In this document: positions 19,461 to 27,299 of the stretch, in pieces
Layout of the letters: each line of letters opens with the position of its first letter
Position numbering within the stretch: the stretch's first letter is position 1
From: DASQFQ01 sp963811595
GTDB lineage: Bacteria > Actinomycetota > Thermoleophilia > Solirubrobacterales > Solirubrobacteraceae
Assembly (NCBI GenBank): GCA_963811595.1
Contig: CAWERW010000011.1
Location: 1 to 64,000 of the forward strand
Length of the DNA stretch: 64,000 nt
Direction: 5' to 3'
The notes under the pieces: model-generated
Seen by the model: the letters and a program-made list of their open reading frames with translations, nothing else
Told to the model about the DNA's origin: nothing
Database searches by the model: none
Made by a program: the position numbers and the translations under genes

Positions 19461-20680
19461 CCGCCGAGCGCGCGCTCGACCTCCACCGCCGCGGCCAGCG
19501 CGACGTCGTCGCGGCCCGGGTTGGCGACGAGCTGGACGCCGATCGGGAGCCCCTCCGGCGACGTGCCGGCGCGCACGGTCGCGGCCGGCCAGCCCGTGAG
19601 GCTGTAGGGGGTGGTGTAGCCCGTGGGGTCGGGCTCGCCGGGGCGGTTCATGTCGCCGTGGCGGCGGGCGGGCTCGGGGAAGACAGGGCAGAGCACGAGG
19701 TCGCGGTCCGCGAACCACGCGAGCATCTCGGCGCGGTAGGAGTCCCAGCGCCGCAGCAGCGCGTACAGCTCGGCGGCGGTCATCTCGTCGCCGTAGGAGC
19801 GCCAGACCTCGAGCGTCAGCTCGTGGCCCCCGCCGGGGTGCGCGGCGCGCTCGACCCGCGCGCCGGCCGCTGCGAGCGCCTCCGCCGCGTCCTGCACCGT
19901 CTTGAGCGTCGCGGCCGTCCCCTCCTCGCCGTGCACGGCGACGCGCAGCCCGCGGACCTCAGGGGCGGACACCTCCTCACCCGTCGCGATCGCCAGCAGC
20001 GCGCGCACGTCCTCGACGGAGCGGGCGAGCATGCCGACCTGGGTGCGCGGGTCCGAGAGCGCGCCGATCTGGCCGAGGTCGTCGAGCACGCCCGCCACGG
20101 GGACCCGCCCGGCGGTCGGCTTCAGCGCGGCGAGCCCGCAGAAGTGCGCGGGCAGCCGCACGCTCGCGCCCGAGTCCGTCCCGAACCCGCACGGCGAGCA
20201 GCCTGCCGCGATCGCCGCCGCCTCCCCGCCCGAGCTCCCGCCCGGAGTCCGGTCGAGGTCGTAGGGATTGCTCGTGCGCCCATGGACCGGGTTGTCCGTC
20301 TCGATCCCGCCGCCGTACGGCGGGCAGTTCGTCTTGCCGAGCAGGATCGCGCCCGCGGCGCGCATCCGCGCGACGACCGCGGCATCCCGCGCGGCGACCA
20401 CGCCGACCCGCTCCGGCGCCCCCATCGAAATCTCGAGCCCGGCCGCCTCGAGGTTGTCCTTGACCGTGAATGGCACGCCACCCAGCACCCCGCCGCGCTC
20501 CGCCCGCGCATCGGCCAGAGCCCGCTCGCCATCCACCTGCACCACGGCGTTGACGCGCGGGTTCACCGCCTCGATCCGCCGCAGGTGCGCCTCGACGACC
20601 TCGACCGCGCCGAGCTCGCGCGCGCGGACGGCGCGCGCGAGCTCGACTGCGGTGAGGGTCGTCGGGTCGGTCGCGCTCAG
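19385..20680 (-). CDS. Amidase (amidase-signature family)
   Basis: The Ser-cisSer-Lys triad is visible: Lys in GGVPFTVKDNLEAAG, cis-Ser in DRTPGGSSGGEAAAIAAG, and the nucleophile Ser in GFGTDSGASVRLPAHFCG. About 431 residues is typical. No ATG, GTG or TTG exists near the conserved N-terminus (TTLTAVELARAVRARELGAV). The only plausible start is a CTG at 20680 that overlaps the aldehyde dehydrogenase stop (CTGA), which would couple their translation. It hydrolyses an amide to acid plus ammonia in the cytosol. The 3' end overlaps the convergent hydrolase by 76 bp. Confidence 0.85.
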   Translation of the reverse strand: MSATDPTTLTAVELARAVRARELGAVEVVEAHLRRIEAVNPRVNAVVQVDGERALADARAERGGVLGGVPFTVKDNLEAAGLEISMGAPERVGVVAARDAAVVARMRAAGAILLGKTNCPPYGGGIETDNPVHGRTSNPYDLDRTPGGSSGGEAAAIAAGCSPCGFGTDSGASVRLPAHFCGLAALKPTAGRVPVAGVLDDLGQIGALSDPRTQVGMLARSVEDVRALLAIATGEEVSAPEVRGLRVAVHGEEGTAATLKTVQDAAEALAAAGARVERAAHPGGGHELTLEVWRSYGDEMTAAELYALLRRWDSYRAEMLAWFADRDLVLCPVFPEPARRHGDMNRPGEPDPTGYTTPYSLTGWPAATVRAGTSPEGLPIGVQLVANPGRDDVALAAAVEVERALGGYRPPPLQPQPAQARSNGRRNGGGS

Positions 20681-22044
20681 CCGATCCGGATCAGCTTCTT
20701 GTTGACGAACTCGTCGATGCCGTAGCGGCCGAGCTCGCGGCCGAAGCCGGAGTTCTTCACGCCGCCGAACGGCAGCTCGGCGCCGTCGGCGCCGACGAGG
20801 TTGACGAACACCATCCCCGCCTCGATCTTCTCGGCGACCCGCTTCGCCTGCTCGGCGTCGGTCGTCATCAGGTAGGAGCCGAGGCCGTAGGGGGTGTCGT
20901 TGGCCAGCTCGACGGCCTCCTCCTCGTCCTTGACGCGGTAGACCTGCGCGACCGGGCCGAAGAACTCCTCGTGCCGGGCCGGGTTGTCCTCGCCGATGTC
21001 GGTCAGGACGGTGGTCTTGAAGAAGTTGCCCTCGTGCTCGCCGCCCGCCACGAGCTTGGCGCCCTTGTCGAGCGCCCGCTTGAGCTGGTCGGCGAGGCGC
21101 TCGGTCGCGCCCGAGGACGACAACGGGCCGATCTCGGTGTCGGGCTTCGTCGGGTCGCCCGGCTCGACCGCGGTGATGGCGGCCGTGAACTTCTCCAGGA
21201 ACGGCTCGTAGAGCTCGTCGACCACGATGAACCGCTTGGCCGCGTTGCAGGACTGGCCCGTGTTGTCGACGCGGGCCGCGACCGCGTTCTCGACCGCCGT
21301 GTCGAGGTCGTCGGTGCTGAGCAGGATGAACGGGTCGGAGCCGCCGAGCTCGAGCACGACCTTCTTGAGGTTGCGCCCGGCGATCTCGGCCACCGCCGCG
21401 CCGGCGCGCTCCGAGCCGGTCAGCGAGACGCCGCGCACGCGCGGGTCGGCGATGACCCACTCGATCTGCTCGTTCGAGGCGTAGATGTTGATGTAGGCGT
21501 CGGCGGGGAAGCCGGCCTCGATGTAGAGCTCCTGCATCGCCTCGGCCGACTCCGGGCACTGGGGCGCGTGCTTGAGCAGGATCGTGTTGCCGATGCACAG
21601 GTTCGGGCCGGCGAAGCGCGCCACCTGGTAGTAGGGGAAGTTCCACGGCATGATCCCGAGCAGCACGCCGTAGGGGCTGCGGCGGATCATCGCCGTGCCG
21701 TCGCCGTCGAGCAGCTCGATCGGCTCGTCGGCCAGCAGCTTGGGCGCGTTGTCGGCGTAGTACTCGTAGATCGCGGCGGTGAAGTCGAGCTCGCCGAGCG
21801 CCTGCTCGACGGGCTTGCCCATCTCGCGCACGATGATCTCGGCGAGGCGGTCGCGCTGCTCGGCGTGCAGCTCGCCGACGCGGCGCACGAGCGCCGCGCG
21901 GTCCTCGACCGACGTGGTCGCGCTCCAGTCGCGCATCGCCCCGGCGGCGCGCCCGATCGCGTCACGGAGGTCGTCGTCGGAGATCGTCGGATACTCCTTG
22001 ACGGTCTCCCCGGTGGCGGGATTGATGACGGCGTATTGGCTCAT
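20677..22044 (-). CDS. NAD(P)-dependent aldehyde dehydrogenase (succinate-semialdehyde dehydrogenase-like)
   Basis: A 455-residue ALDH-superfamily enzyme. It has the N-terminal INPATGETVKEYPTISDDDL, cofactor and oxyanion segment GVLLGIMPWNFPYYQVARFA, catalytic Glu in VVLELGGSDPFILLS, catalytic Cys in NTGQSCNAAKRFIV, and EEFFGPVAQVYRVKDEEEAV near the end. Its length and the short GPNLCIGNTILLKHA segment resemble SSADH of the GabD/Sad group. It oxidises an aldehyde to the carboxylate. The amidase follows with a 4-bp overlap, suggesting a short pathway converting an amide or aldehyde substrate. It is divergent from the F420 oxidoreductase. Confidence 0.88.
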   Translation of the reverse strand: MSQYAVINPATGETVKEYPTISDDDLRDAIGRAAGAMRDWSATTSVEDRAALVRRVGELHAEQRDRLAEIIVREMGKPVEQALGELDFTAAIYEYYADNAPKLLADEPIELLDGDGTAMIRRSPYGVLLGIMPWNFPYYQVARFAGPNLCIGNTILLKHAPQCPESAEAMQELYIEAGFPADAYINIYASNEQIEWVIADPRVRGVSLTGSERAGAAVAEIAGRNLKKVVLELGGSDPFILLSTDDLDTAVENAVAARVDNTGQSCNAAKRFIVVDELYEPFLEKFTAAITAVEPGDPTKPDTEIGPLSSSGATERLADQLKRALDKGAKLVAGGEHEGNFFKTTVLTDIGEDNPARHEEFFGPVAQVYRVKDEEEAVELANDTPYGLGSYLMTTDAEQAKRVAEKIEAGMVFVNLVGADGAELPFGGVKNSGFGRELGRYGIDEFVNKKLIRIG

Positions 22045-22109
22045 GGCCGGAAGCTAGCACCGGATCGCACAATCGCTTCGGCCAATCGGCCGCCGGGTAG
22101 TCCGACGCC

Positions 22110-23105
22110 ATGGCGACGACTCGATACTTCTTCCAGGCCTCGCAGGAGCACTTCCCTCCCGAGGACCTCCTCGCGCAGGCGATCGAGGCCGAGCAGCTCG
22201 GCTTCGACGGCATCGCCTCCTCCGACCACCTGCAGCCGTGGTGGGAGGGCGGGCAGTCCGGCCACACCTGGCCGTGGCTCGGGGCCGCCGGGCAGGCGAC
22301 GAGCACGATCCTGCTCGGCACCGGCGTCACGCCGCCGGGCGCGCGCTTCCACCCGGGGCTGATCGCACAGGCGTGGGCGACGCTCGAGCGCCTGTTCCCC
22401 GGCCGCATGTTCCTCGGCATCGGCTCCGGCGAGGCGCTCAACGAGGTGCCGGTCGGCGACCCGTGGCCGTCGCCGAGGGAGCAGGTCGAGCGCATGGACG
22501 AGGCGCTCGACATCATCGACCGGCTGTGGCGCGGCGAGACGATCACGCAGGAGGGGCACTTCACCTGCAAGGACCTCAAGCTCCACACGCTGCCCGAGCG
22601 GCGCCCGCCCGTCTGGGTGTCGGCGTTCGGCCCCGAGGCGGCGAAGGTCGCCGCCCGCCGCGGCGACGGCTTCTGGACGCTCGCCGATCCCGAGCGCGTG
22701 CCCGAGCTGCTCGACGTCTACCGCGGCGAGTGCGAGGCCGCCGGCAAGCAGCCCGGCGAGATCGTGCTGCACGCGGGGTTCAGCTGGGCGCCGGACGAGC
22801 AGCAGGCGCTCGAGGCCGTGATCAAGTGGAAGGGCGCCCAGCCCGACGACGTCTACCGCGAGGACATCCACATCCCCGCCAACGTCTACGCGCACGGCGA
22901 GGAGACGACCTCCGACCAGGACATGAAGGAGGGCTTCATCGTCGGCGCCGACCCGGCCGAGCACGTGGAGCGGATCCGCGAGATCGAGCAGCTCGGCGCC
23001 ACGATCGTCGTGCTGCAGAACAACTCGGGCGCCGACCCGCACGGCGCGATCCGCGTCTACGGCGAGCAGGTGCTGCCGCAGCTGCGCGGCGCCCGCGTGG
23101 CATAG
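22110..23105 (+). CDS. LLM-class F420-dependent oxidoreductase (FGD-like, TIGR03557 type)
   Basis: A 331-residue luciferase-like TIM barrel. The start RYFFQASQEHFPPEDLLAQA, then FDGIASSDHLQPWWEGG, ILLGTGVTPPGARFHPGLIA, MFLGIGSGEALNEVPVGDPW and the later GFIVGADPAEHVERIREIEQ match F420-dependent glucose-6-phosphate-dehydrogenase relatives. DHLQPW and GSGEALNE form the F420 and substrate pocket in that group. Its actual substrate is uncertain, because many members act on other alcohols. It is divergent from the aldehyde dehydrogenase (65 bp apart), so it could supply that aldehyde. Confidence 0.88.
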   Translation: MATTRYFFQASQEHFPPEDLLAQAIEAEQLGFDGIASSDHLQPWWEGGQSGHTWPWLGAAGQATSTILLGTGVTPPGARFHPGLIAQAWATLERLFPGRMFLGIGSGEALNEVPVGDPWPSPREQVERMDEALDIIDRLWRGETITQEGHFTCKDLKLHTLPERRPPVWVSAFGPEAAKVAARRGDGFWTLADPERVPELLDVYRGECEAAGKQPGEIVLHAGFSWAPDEQQALEAVIKWKGAQPDDVYREDIHIPANVYAHGEETTSDQDMKEGFIVGADPAEHVERIREIEQLGATIVVLQNNSGADPHGAIRVYGEQVLPQLRGARVA

Positions 23106-23112
23106 AGCACCC

Positions 23113-23196
23113 CGAGACCCGCGCCGCCGCGGGGACCACGCGCCTTGCAGGGCGGTGAGCGGTCCCCTGCCCCTGCGGCGGCGCGCACGGGTCTCG
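23113..23196. repeat. Long imperfect inverted repeat (possible terminator or attenuator)
   Basis: Three nested helices can form: 23113-23121 with 23188-23196 (CGAGACCCG/CGGGTCTCG), 23122-23130 with 23175-23183 (CGCCGCCGC/GCGGCGGCG), and 23131-23137 with 23161-23167 (GGGGACC/GGTCCCC). That is 25 perfect pairs around a 23-nt apical loop. It starts 8 nt after the F420 oxidoreductase stop and ends 74 nt before acdS. No U-tract follows, so a simple intrinsic terminator is not certain. The rest of the 165-bp gap holds nothing else I can identify. Confidence 0.7.
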
Positions 23197-23270
23197 AGGG
23201 TCTGAAGCACTGCGACATCAGCCCAGAACGGCGCCCGCGACCGGAACTTGCGGGGATACTTGGAGGCCGT

Positions 23271-24275
23271 ATGCAGCTCGACGCGTTCCCGCGCACTCCG
23301 CTCACCTTCGGACCCTCGCCGGTCCACCCGCTCCTGCGCCTCAGCGCCCACCTCGGCGGCGCGACGCTGTGGGCCAAGCGCGACGACTGCAACTCCGGGC
23401 TCGCCTACGGCGGCAACAAGACGCGCAAGCTCGAGTACCTCGTCGCCGACGCGCTGGCCAAGGGCTGCGACACGCTCGTCTCGATCGGCGGCGTGCAGTC
23501 CAACCACACCCGCCAGGTCGCCGCCGCGGCCGCGCGCACCGGGCTCAAGTGCGTGCTCGTGCAGGAGCGCTGGGTCGACTGGCCCGACGTCGTCTACGAC
23601 CGCGTCGGCAACATCCAGCTCAGCCGCCTGATGGGCGCCGACGTGCGGCTCGACGCGGCCGGCTTCGGCATCGGCTTCAAGGAGAGCTGGGAGCGCGCGA
23701 TCGCCGAGGTCGAGGCGGAGGGCGGCCGCCCCTACGCGATCCCGGCGGGCGCCTCCGACCACGAGCTCGGCGGCCTCGGCTTCGCCGGCTGGGCGCGCGA
23801 GGTGGAGGAGCAGGAGGCGGCGCTCGGCGTCTTCTTCGACACGGTGATCGTCTGCTCGGTCACGGGCTCGACGCAGGCGGGGATGGTGGCGGGCTTCGCC
23901 GACCAGGAGCGCGAGCGGCGGGTGATCGGGATCGACGGCTCCGCCAAGCCCGCCGAGACGCTGGAGCAGGTCTCGCGCATCGCGCGCGACACCGCCGCGC
24001 TGCTCGAGGTCCGCGAGCTCCGCGACGACGAGCTGATCCTCGACGACCGCTACCACGCGGGGATCTACGGGATCCCCGACGAGCAGACGCTCGAGGCGAT
24101 CCGCACGGCAGCGCGCTTCGAGGGGATGCTCACCGACCCGGTCTACGAGGGGAAGTCGATGGCGGGGCTGATCGACATGGTCTCGAGCGGCGAGATCGAC
24201 CGCGGCTCGACCGTCCTGTACGCCCACCTCGGGGGCCAGCCCGCGCTCAGCGCCTACGCGGGGTACGTGTCGTGA
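23271..24275 (+). CDS. acdS: 1-aminocyclopropane-1-carboxylate deaminase
   Basis: A 334-residue fold-type II PLP enzyme. The PLP lysine lies in AYGGNKTRKLEYLVADAL. Then come VSIGGVQSNHTRQVAAAAAR, LVQERWVDWPDVVYDRVGNI and CSVTGSTQAGMVAGFA. The residues that separate true ACC deaminases from D-cysteine desulfhydrase are the deaminase type: Tyr-Glu in TDPVYEGKSMAG and Leu in YAHLGGQPAL. In E. coli DcyD the latter two are Thr. The reaction is ACC to 2-oxobutanoate and ammonia. The ATG has TTGGAGG upstream. The stop overlaps the next gene's GTG (GTGA), so the two products are coupled. Confidence 0.92.
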   Translation: MQLDAFPRTPLTFGPSPVHPLLRLSAHLGGATLWAKRDDCNSGLAYGGNKTRKLEYLVADALAKGCDTLVSIGGVQSNHTRQVAAAAARTGLKCVLVQERWVDWPDVVYDRVGNIQLSRLMGADVRLDAAGFGIGFKESWERAIAEVEAEGGRPYAIPAGASDHELGGLGFAGWAREVEEQEAALGVFFDTVIVCSVTGSTQAGMVAGFADQERERRVIGIDGSAKPAETLEQVSRIARDTAALLEVRELRDDELILDDRYHAGIYGIPDEQTLEAIRTAARFEGMLTDPVYEGKSMAGLIDMVSSGEIDRGSTVLYAHLGGQPALSAYAGYVS

Positions 24276-26504
24276 CGATCGAGGCCGAGCGGCCGAGCGC
24301 CGTCGAGCTCGCCGTCCTCGACGGCGTGCAGAAGCGCGTGCTGTGGCTGGCGGCGGCGATCGTCCACCACGCCAACCACGTGCGCCCGAACCGCTCGGGC
24401 GTGAAGGTCGGCGGCCACCAGGCGTCGAGCGCGTCGATGGTGTCGCTGATGACCGCGCTGTGGTTCTCGTTCCTCGAGGCGCCCGATCGCGTGTCGGTCA
24501 AGCCCCACGCCTCGCCGGTCCTGCACGCGATCAACTACCTGCTCGGGCGGCTCGAGCCGCGCTACCTCGAGACGCTGCGCCAGTTCGGCGGCCTGCAGTC
24601 CTACCCGTCGCGCGCGAAGGACCCCGACCCGGTCGACTACTCGACCGGCTCGGTCGGCATCGGCGCCACCGCGCCGATCTGGGGCGCGCTCGCCCACCGC
24701 TACGTGGCCGGCCACTTCGACGTGCCCGTCGGCGGCCGCCAGATCGCGCTGCTCGGCGACGCCGAGCTCGACGAGGGCGCTGTGTGGGAGGCGATCGCCG
24801 ACCCGATGGTGGCGCAGCTCGGCGAGGTCCTGTGGGTCGTCGACCTCAACCGCCAGTCGCTCGACCGCGTCGTGCCCGACATCGCGGCGGGGCGGCTCGC
24901 GTCGATGTTCGAGGCGGCCGGCTGGCACTGCGTGATGGTCAAGTACGGGCCGAGGCTCGCCGCCCACCAGGCGCTGCGGCAGCGCGTCGACGCGATGCCC
25001 AACGAGGAGTACCAGCGGCTGCTGCGCGCCGACGCGGGCGAGCTGCGGCGGCGGCTCGAGGTGATCGCCGACGACCTCGAGGACGACGAGCTGCTGCACA
25101 CGTTCCGCGATCTCGGCGGCCACGATCTCGGCGCGCTGCTCGACGGCTACCGCCAGGCCGACGCGGTGCGCGACCGCCCGTCGGTCGTGTTCGCCTACAC
25201 GCTCAAGGGCTGGCGGCTGCCGACCGAGGGCCACCCCGCCAACCACTCCGCGCTGCTCAACGAGGAGCAGTACGGGCGAGCTGGCGGAGGCGCTCGGCGC
25301 CGACCCCGAGGATCCCTGGGCGCGCTTCGACGACGGCTCCCCGGAGGCCGAGCTGTGCGCCGCCGCGGCGCAGCGGCTCGACCGCGGCGCGCCGAAGTTC
25401 GTCGTCGACCCGCCGCGCGTGCCCGCCGACCTCGGCCGCGACCACAAGGGCACGGCCTCGACCCAGCAGGCGTTCGGGCGCTTCTTCGTCGACCTCGTGC
25501 GCGAGGCGCCGGACGTGGCCGAGCGCGTGGTGACCGTCTCGCCCGACGTCGGCACGTCCACGAACCTCGGCGGCTGGATCAACAAGGCGGGGATCTGGTC
25601 GCCCGGCGACCGCATCGACTGGTTCGCCGACGACACCGACACGCTCGTGCGCTGGCGCGAGACCGACCACGGCCGCCACATCGAGCTCGGGATCGCCGAG
25701 GTCAACCTGGTCGGCATGCTCGGCGAGCTGGGCGCGACGTGGTCGCGCGACGGCCAGCCGCTGCTGCCGGTGGGGACGATCTACGACCCGTTCGTGGCGC
25801 GCGCGCTCGAGCCGTGGTCGTTCGGGATCTACGCGGGCGGCCAGTCGATCCTCGTCGGCACGCCGAGCGGGGTGACGCTCGGCCCGGAGGGCGGCGCGCA
25901 CCAGTCGGTCATCACGCCGTCGATCGGGATCGAGCAGCCCGGCTGCACGTTCTGGGAGCCCGCGTTCGGGCAGGACCTCGAATGGACGTTCCTGCATGCG
26001 CTGTCGCGGCTCGGGCGGCCGGACGGCGAGGCGGCGTACTTCCGCCTCTCGACGCGGCCGATCGACCAGTCGCTGCAGAGCGGCACGCGCGAGGAGGTGC
26101 TGAGCGGCGGCTACCGGCTGCGGGTCGCGGACGACCCCCGGGTCGTGATCGCGGTCATGGGCGCGCTGGTGCCGGAGGCGGTCGAGGCCGCCGACATCCT
26201 GCGCGAGGAGGCGGGCGCGGAGGCCGAGGTGGTCTGCATCACCAGCGCGGACCTGCTCTACCGCTCCTTCCAGGCGCGCTCCGGCCTGGGCGAGGGCGAC
26301 CCGGCGACGCTCGAGCGGCTGTTCCCGCACTCCGCCCCCGTCGTGACGCTGCTCGACGGCCACCCGCACACGCTGTCGTTCATCGGCGACGCGTGCCTCG
26401 GCGTCCAGCGCTTCGGCCAGTCCGGCGATCTCGCCGAGCTCTACGAGCACCACGCGATCGACGCCGAGTCGGTCGTGGGGGCCGCGCTCGACCTGATGGG
26501 CTAG
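24272..26504 (+). CDS. Thiamine-diphosphate 2-oxoacid dehydrogenase E1 / transketolase-like protein (MdeB/AceE-like), frameshifted
   Basis: About 743 residues after one correction. The N-terminal half has SGVKVGGHQASSASMVSLMT, VDYSTGSVGIGATAPIWGAL and the ThDP motif region IALLGDAELDEGAVWEAIAD. The second half has VVTVSPDVGTSTNLGGWINK, RHIELGIAEVNLVGMLGELG (Glu needed for ThDP activation) and GPEGGAHQSVITPSIGIEQP. This is the homodimeric pyruvate-dehydrogenase E1/transketolase group, which includes Pseudomonas MdeB, an E1 acting on 2-oxobutanoate. One extra G near 25278 (QYG to ELAEALG) splits the frame. Being fused by GTGA to acdS, it probably consumes 2-oxobutanoate. No E2 or E3 is nearby. 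Confidence 0.82.
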
Positions 26505-27205
26505 CGCTGCTCGACCCAGCGGGCGATCAGCTCGCCGGCGCGCAGCACGTGGCCGCGCATCGCCGCGCGCGCGGCGTCGGCGTCGCGCCGCTCGATCGCG
26601 ACGAGCACGGCGTGGTGCTGCGCGACGTTCTCGGCCATCAGGCGCGAGTCGGCCTGCAGGGCGCCCCACGTCAGGCTGCGCGGGAACGTCTTGTGGAGGT
26701 CGCCGATCGTGCGCCGCAGCCGCTCGTTGCCGGCGGCGGCCTGGACCGCCTCGTGGAACTGGTCGTTGGCCCGCACCCATGCGTCCTCGTGCGGGCCGTC
26801 GACGGGGCCGGGCGGCCCGGCCTCGATCGCGCGCCGGAACAGCTCCTCGGCCGCGCGCAGCTCGCTCAGGTGCTCGTCGGTGATCCACGTGGCGGCGAGC
26901 GCCGCCGCCATCCCCTCGAGCTCCGCGCGCACCTCGTAGCCCTCGCGCACGTCGCGGACCGTGGGGCCGCGCACGACCGCGCCCTGGTTCGGCACGAGCT
27001 CGACCGTGCCCTCGGCCTGGAGCTTGCGCAGCGCCTCGCGGATCGGGGTCCGGCTGAGCTGGTACTCGGCCGCCAGCTGCTCCTGGCGCAGGCGCGAGCC
27101 GGGCGGGATCTCGCCGGTCACGATCCGCATCTGGATCGCGGTCGCGATGTCGTCGACGACGCCGCGGCGCAGGCGCGGGGAGAGGTCGCGATCAGCGGAC
27201 GGCAC
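26501..27205 (-). CDS. GntR-family regulator, FadR/FCD type
   Basis: A 234-residue protein. The winged HTH is DIATAIQMRIVTGEIPPGSR, LRQEQLAAEYQLSRTPIREA, LRKLQAEGTVELVPNQGAVV. The FCD ligand domain follows, with YEVRAELEGMAAALAATWIT, FHEAVQAAAGNERL and a C-terminal QHHAVLVAIERRDADAARAA MRGHV, where the Asp/His positions usually bind a metal and a carboxylic acid. GTG 27205 is preferred over the upstream TTG at 27232, which lies inside the operator. It is divergent from the peptide transporter operon and converges on the E1-like gene, sharing a CTAG. Confidence 0.88.
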   Translation of the reverse strand: MPSADRDLSPRLRRGVVDDIATAIQMRIVTGEIPPGSRLRQEQLAAEYQLSRTPIREALRKLQAEGTVELVPNQGAVVRGPTVRDVREGYEVRAELEGMAAALAATWITDEHLSELRAAEELFRRAIEAGPPGPVDGPHEDAWVRANDQFHEAVQAAAGNERLRRTIGDLHKTFPRSLTWGALQADSRLMAENVAQHHAVLVAIERRDADAARAAMRGHVLRAGELIARWVEQR

Positions 27206-27220
27206 GCGCGCAGCATACCC

Positions 27221-27251
27221 ATTTGGATCCAACCGGATTCAAATAGGATCC
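27221..27251. promoter_or_regulatory. GntR operator between gntR and the peptide transporter operon
   Basis: ATTTGGATCC (27221-27230) and GGATTCAAAT (27235-27244) form an inverted repeat with one mismatch and a 4-bp spacer. Inside it TTGGATCCAA (27223-27232) is a perfect palindrome. A second GGATCC begins 21 bp after the first (27246-27251), that is two helical turns. Symmetric sites of this size are typical for FCD-type GntR repressors. The site lies 49 bp before the transporter lipoprotein ATG. Confidence 0.72.
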
Positions 27252-27299
27252 AGGGTGGTAGCCTCCCGGGAACGGCGAAGGCGACGACAGGGGAGCTAC

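Noticed and set aside
23271..24275. D-cysteine desulfhydrase as the identity of the PLP enzyme
   Set aside because: The Glu in VYEGKS and Leu in AHLGG are those of ACC deaminase; DcyD has Thr at both places.
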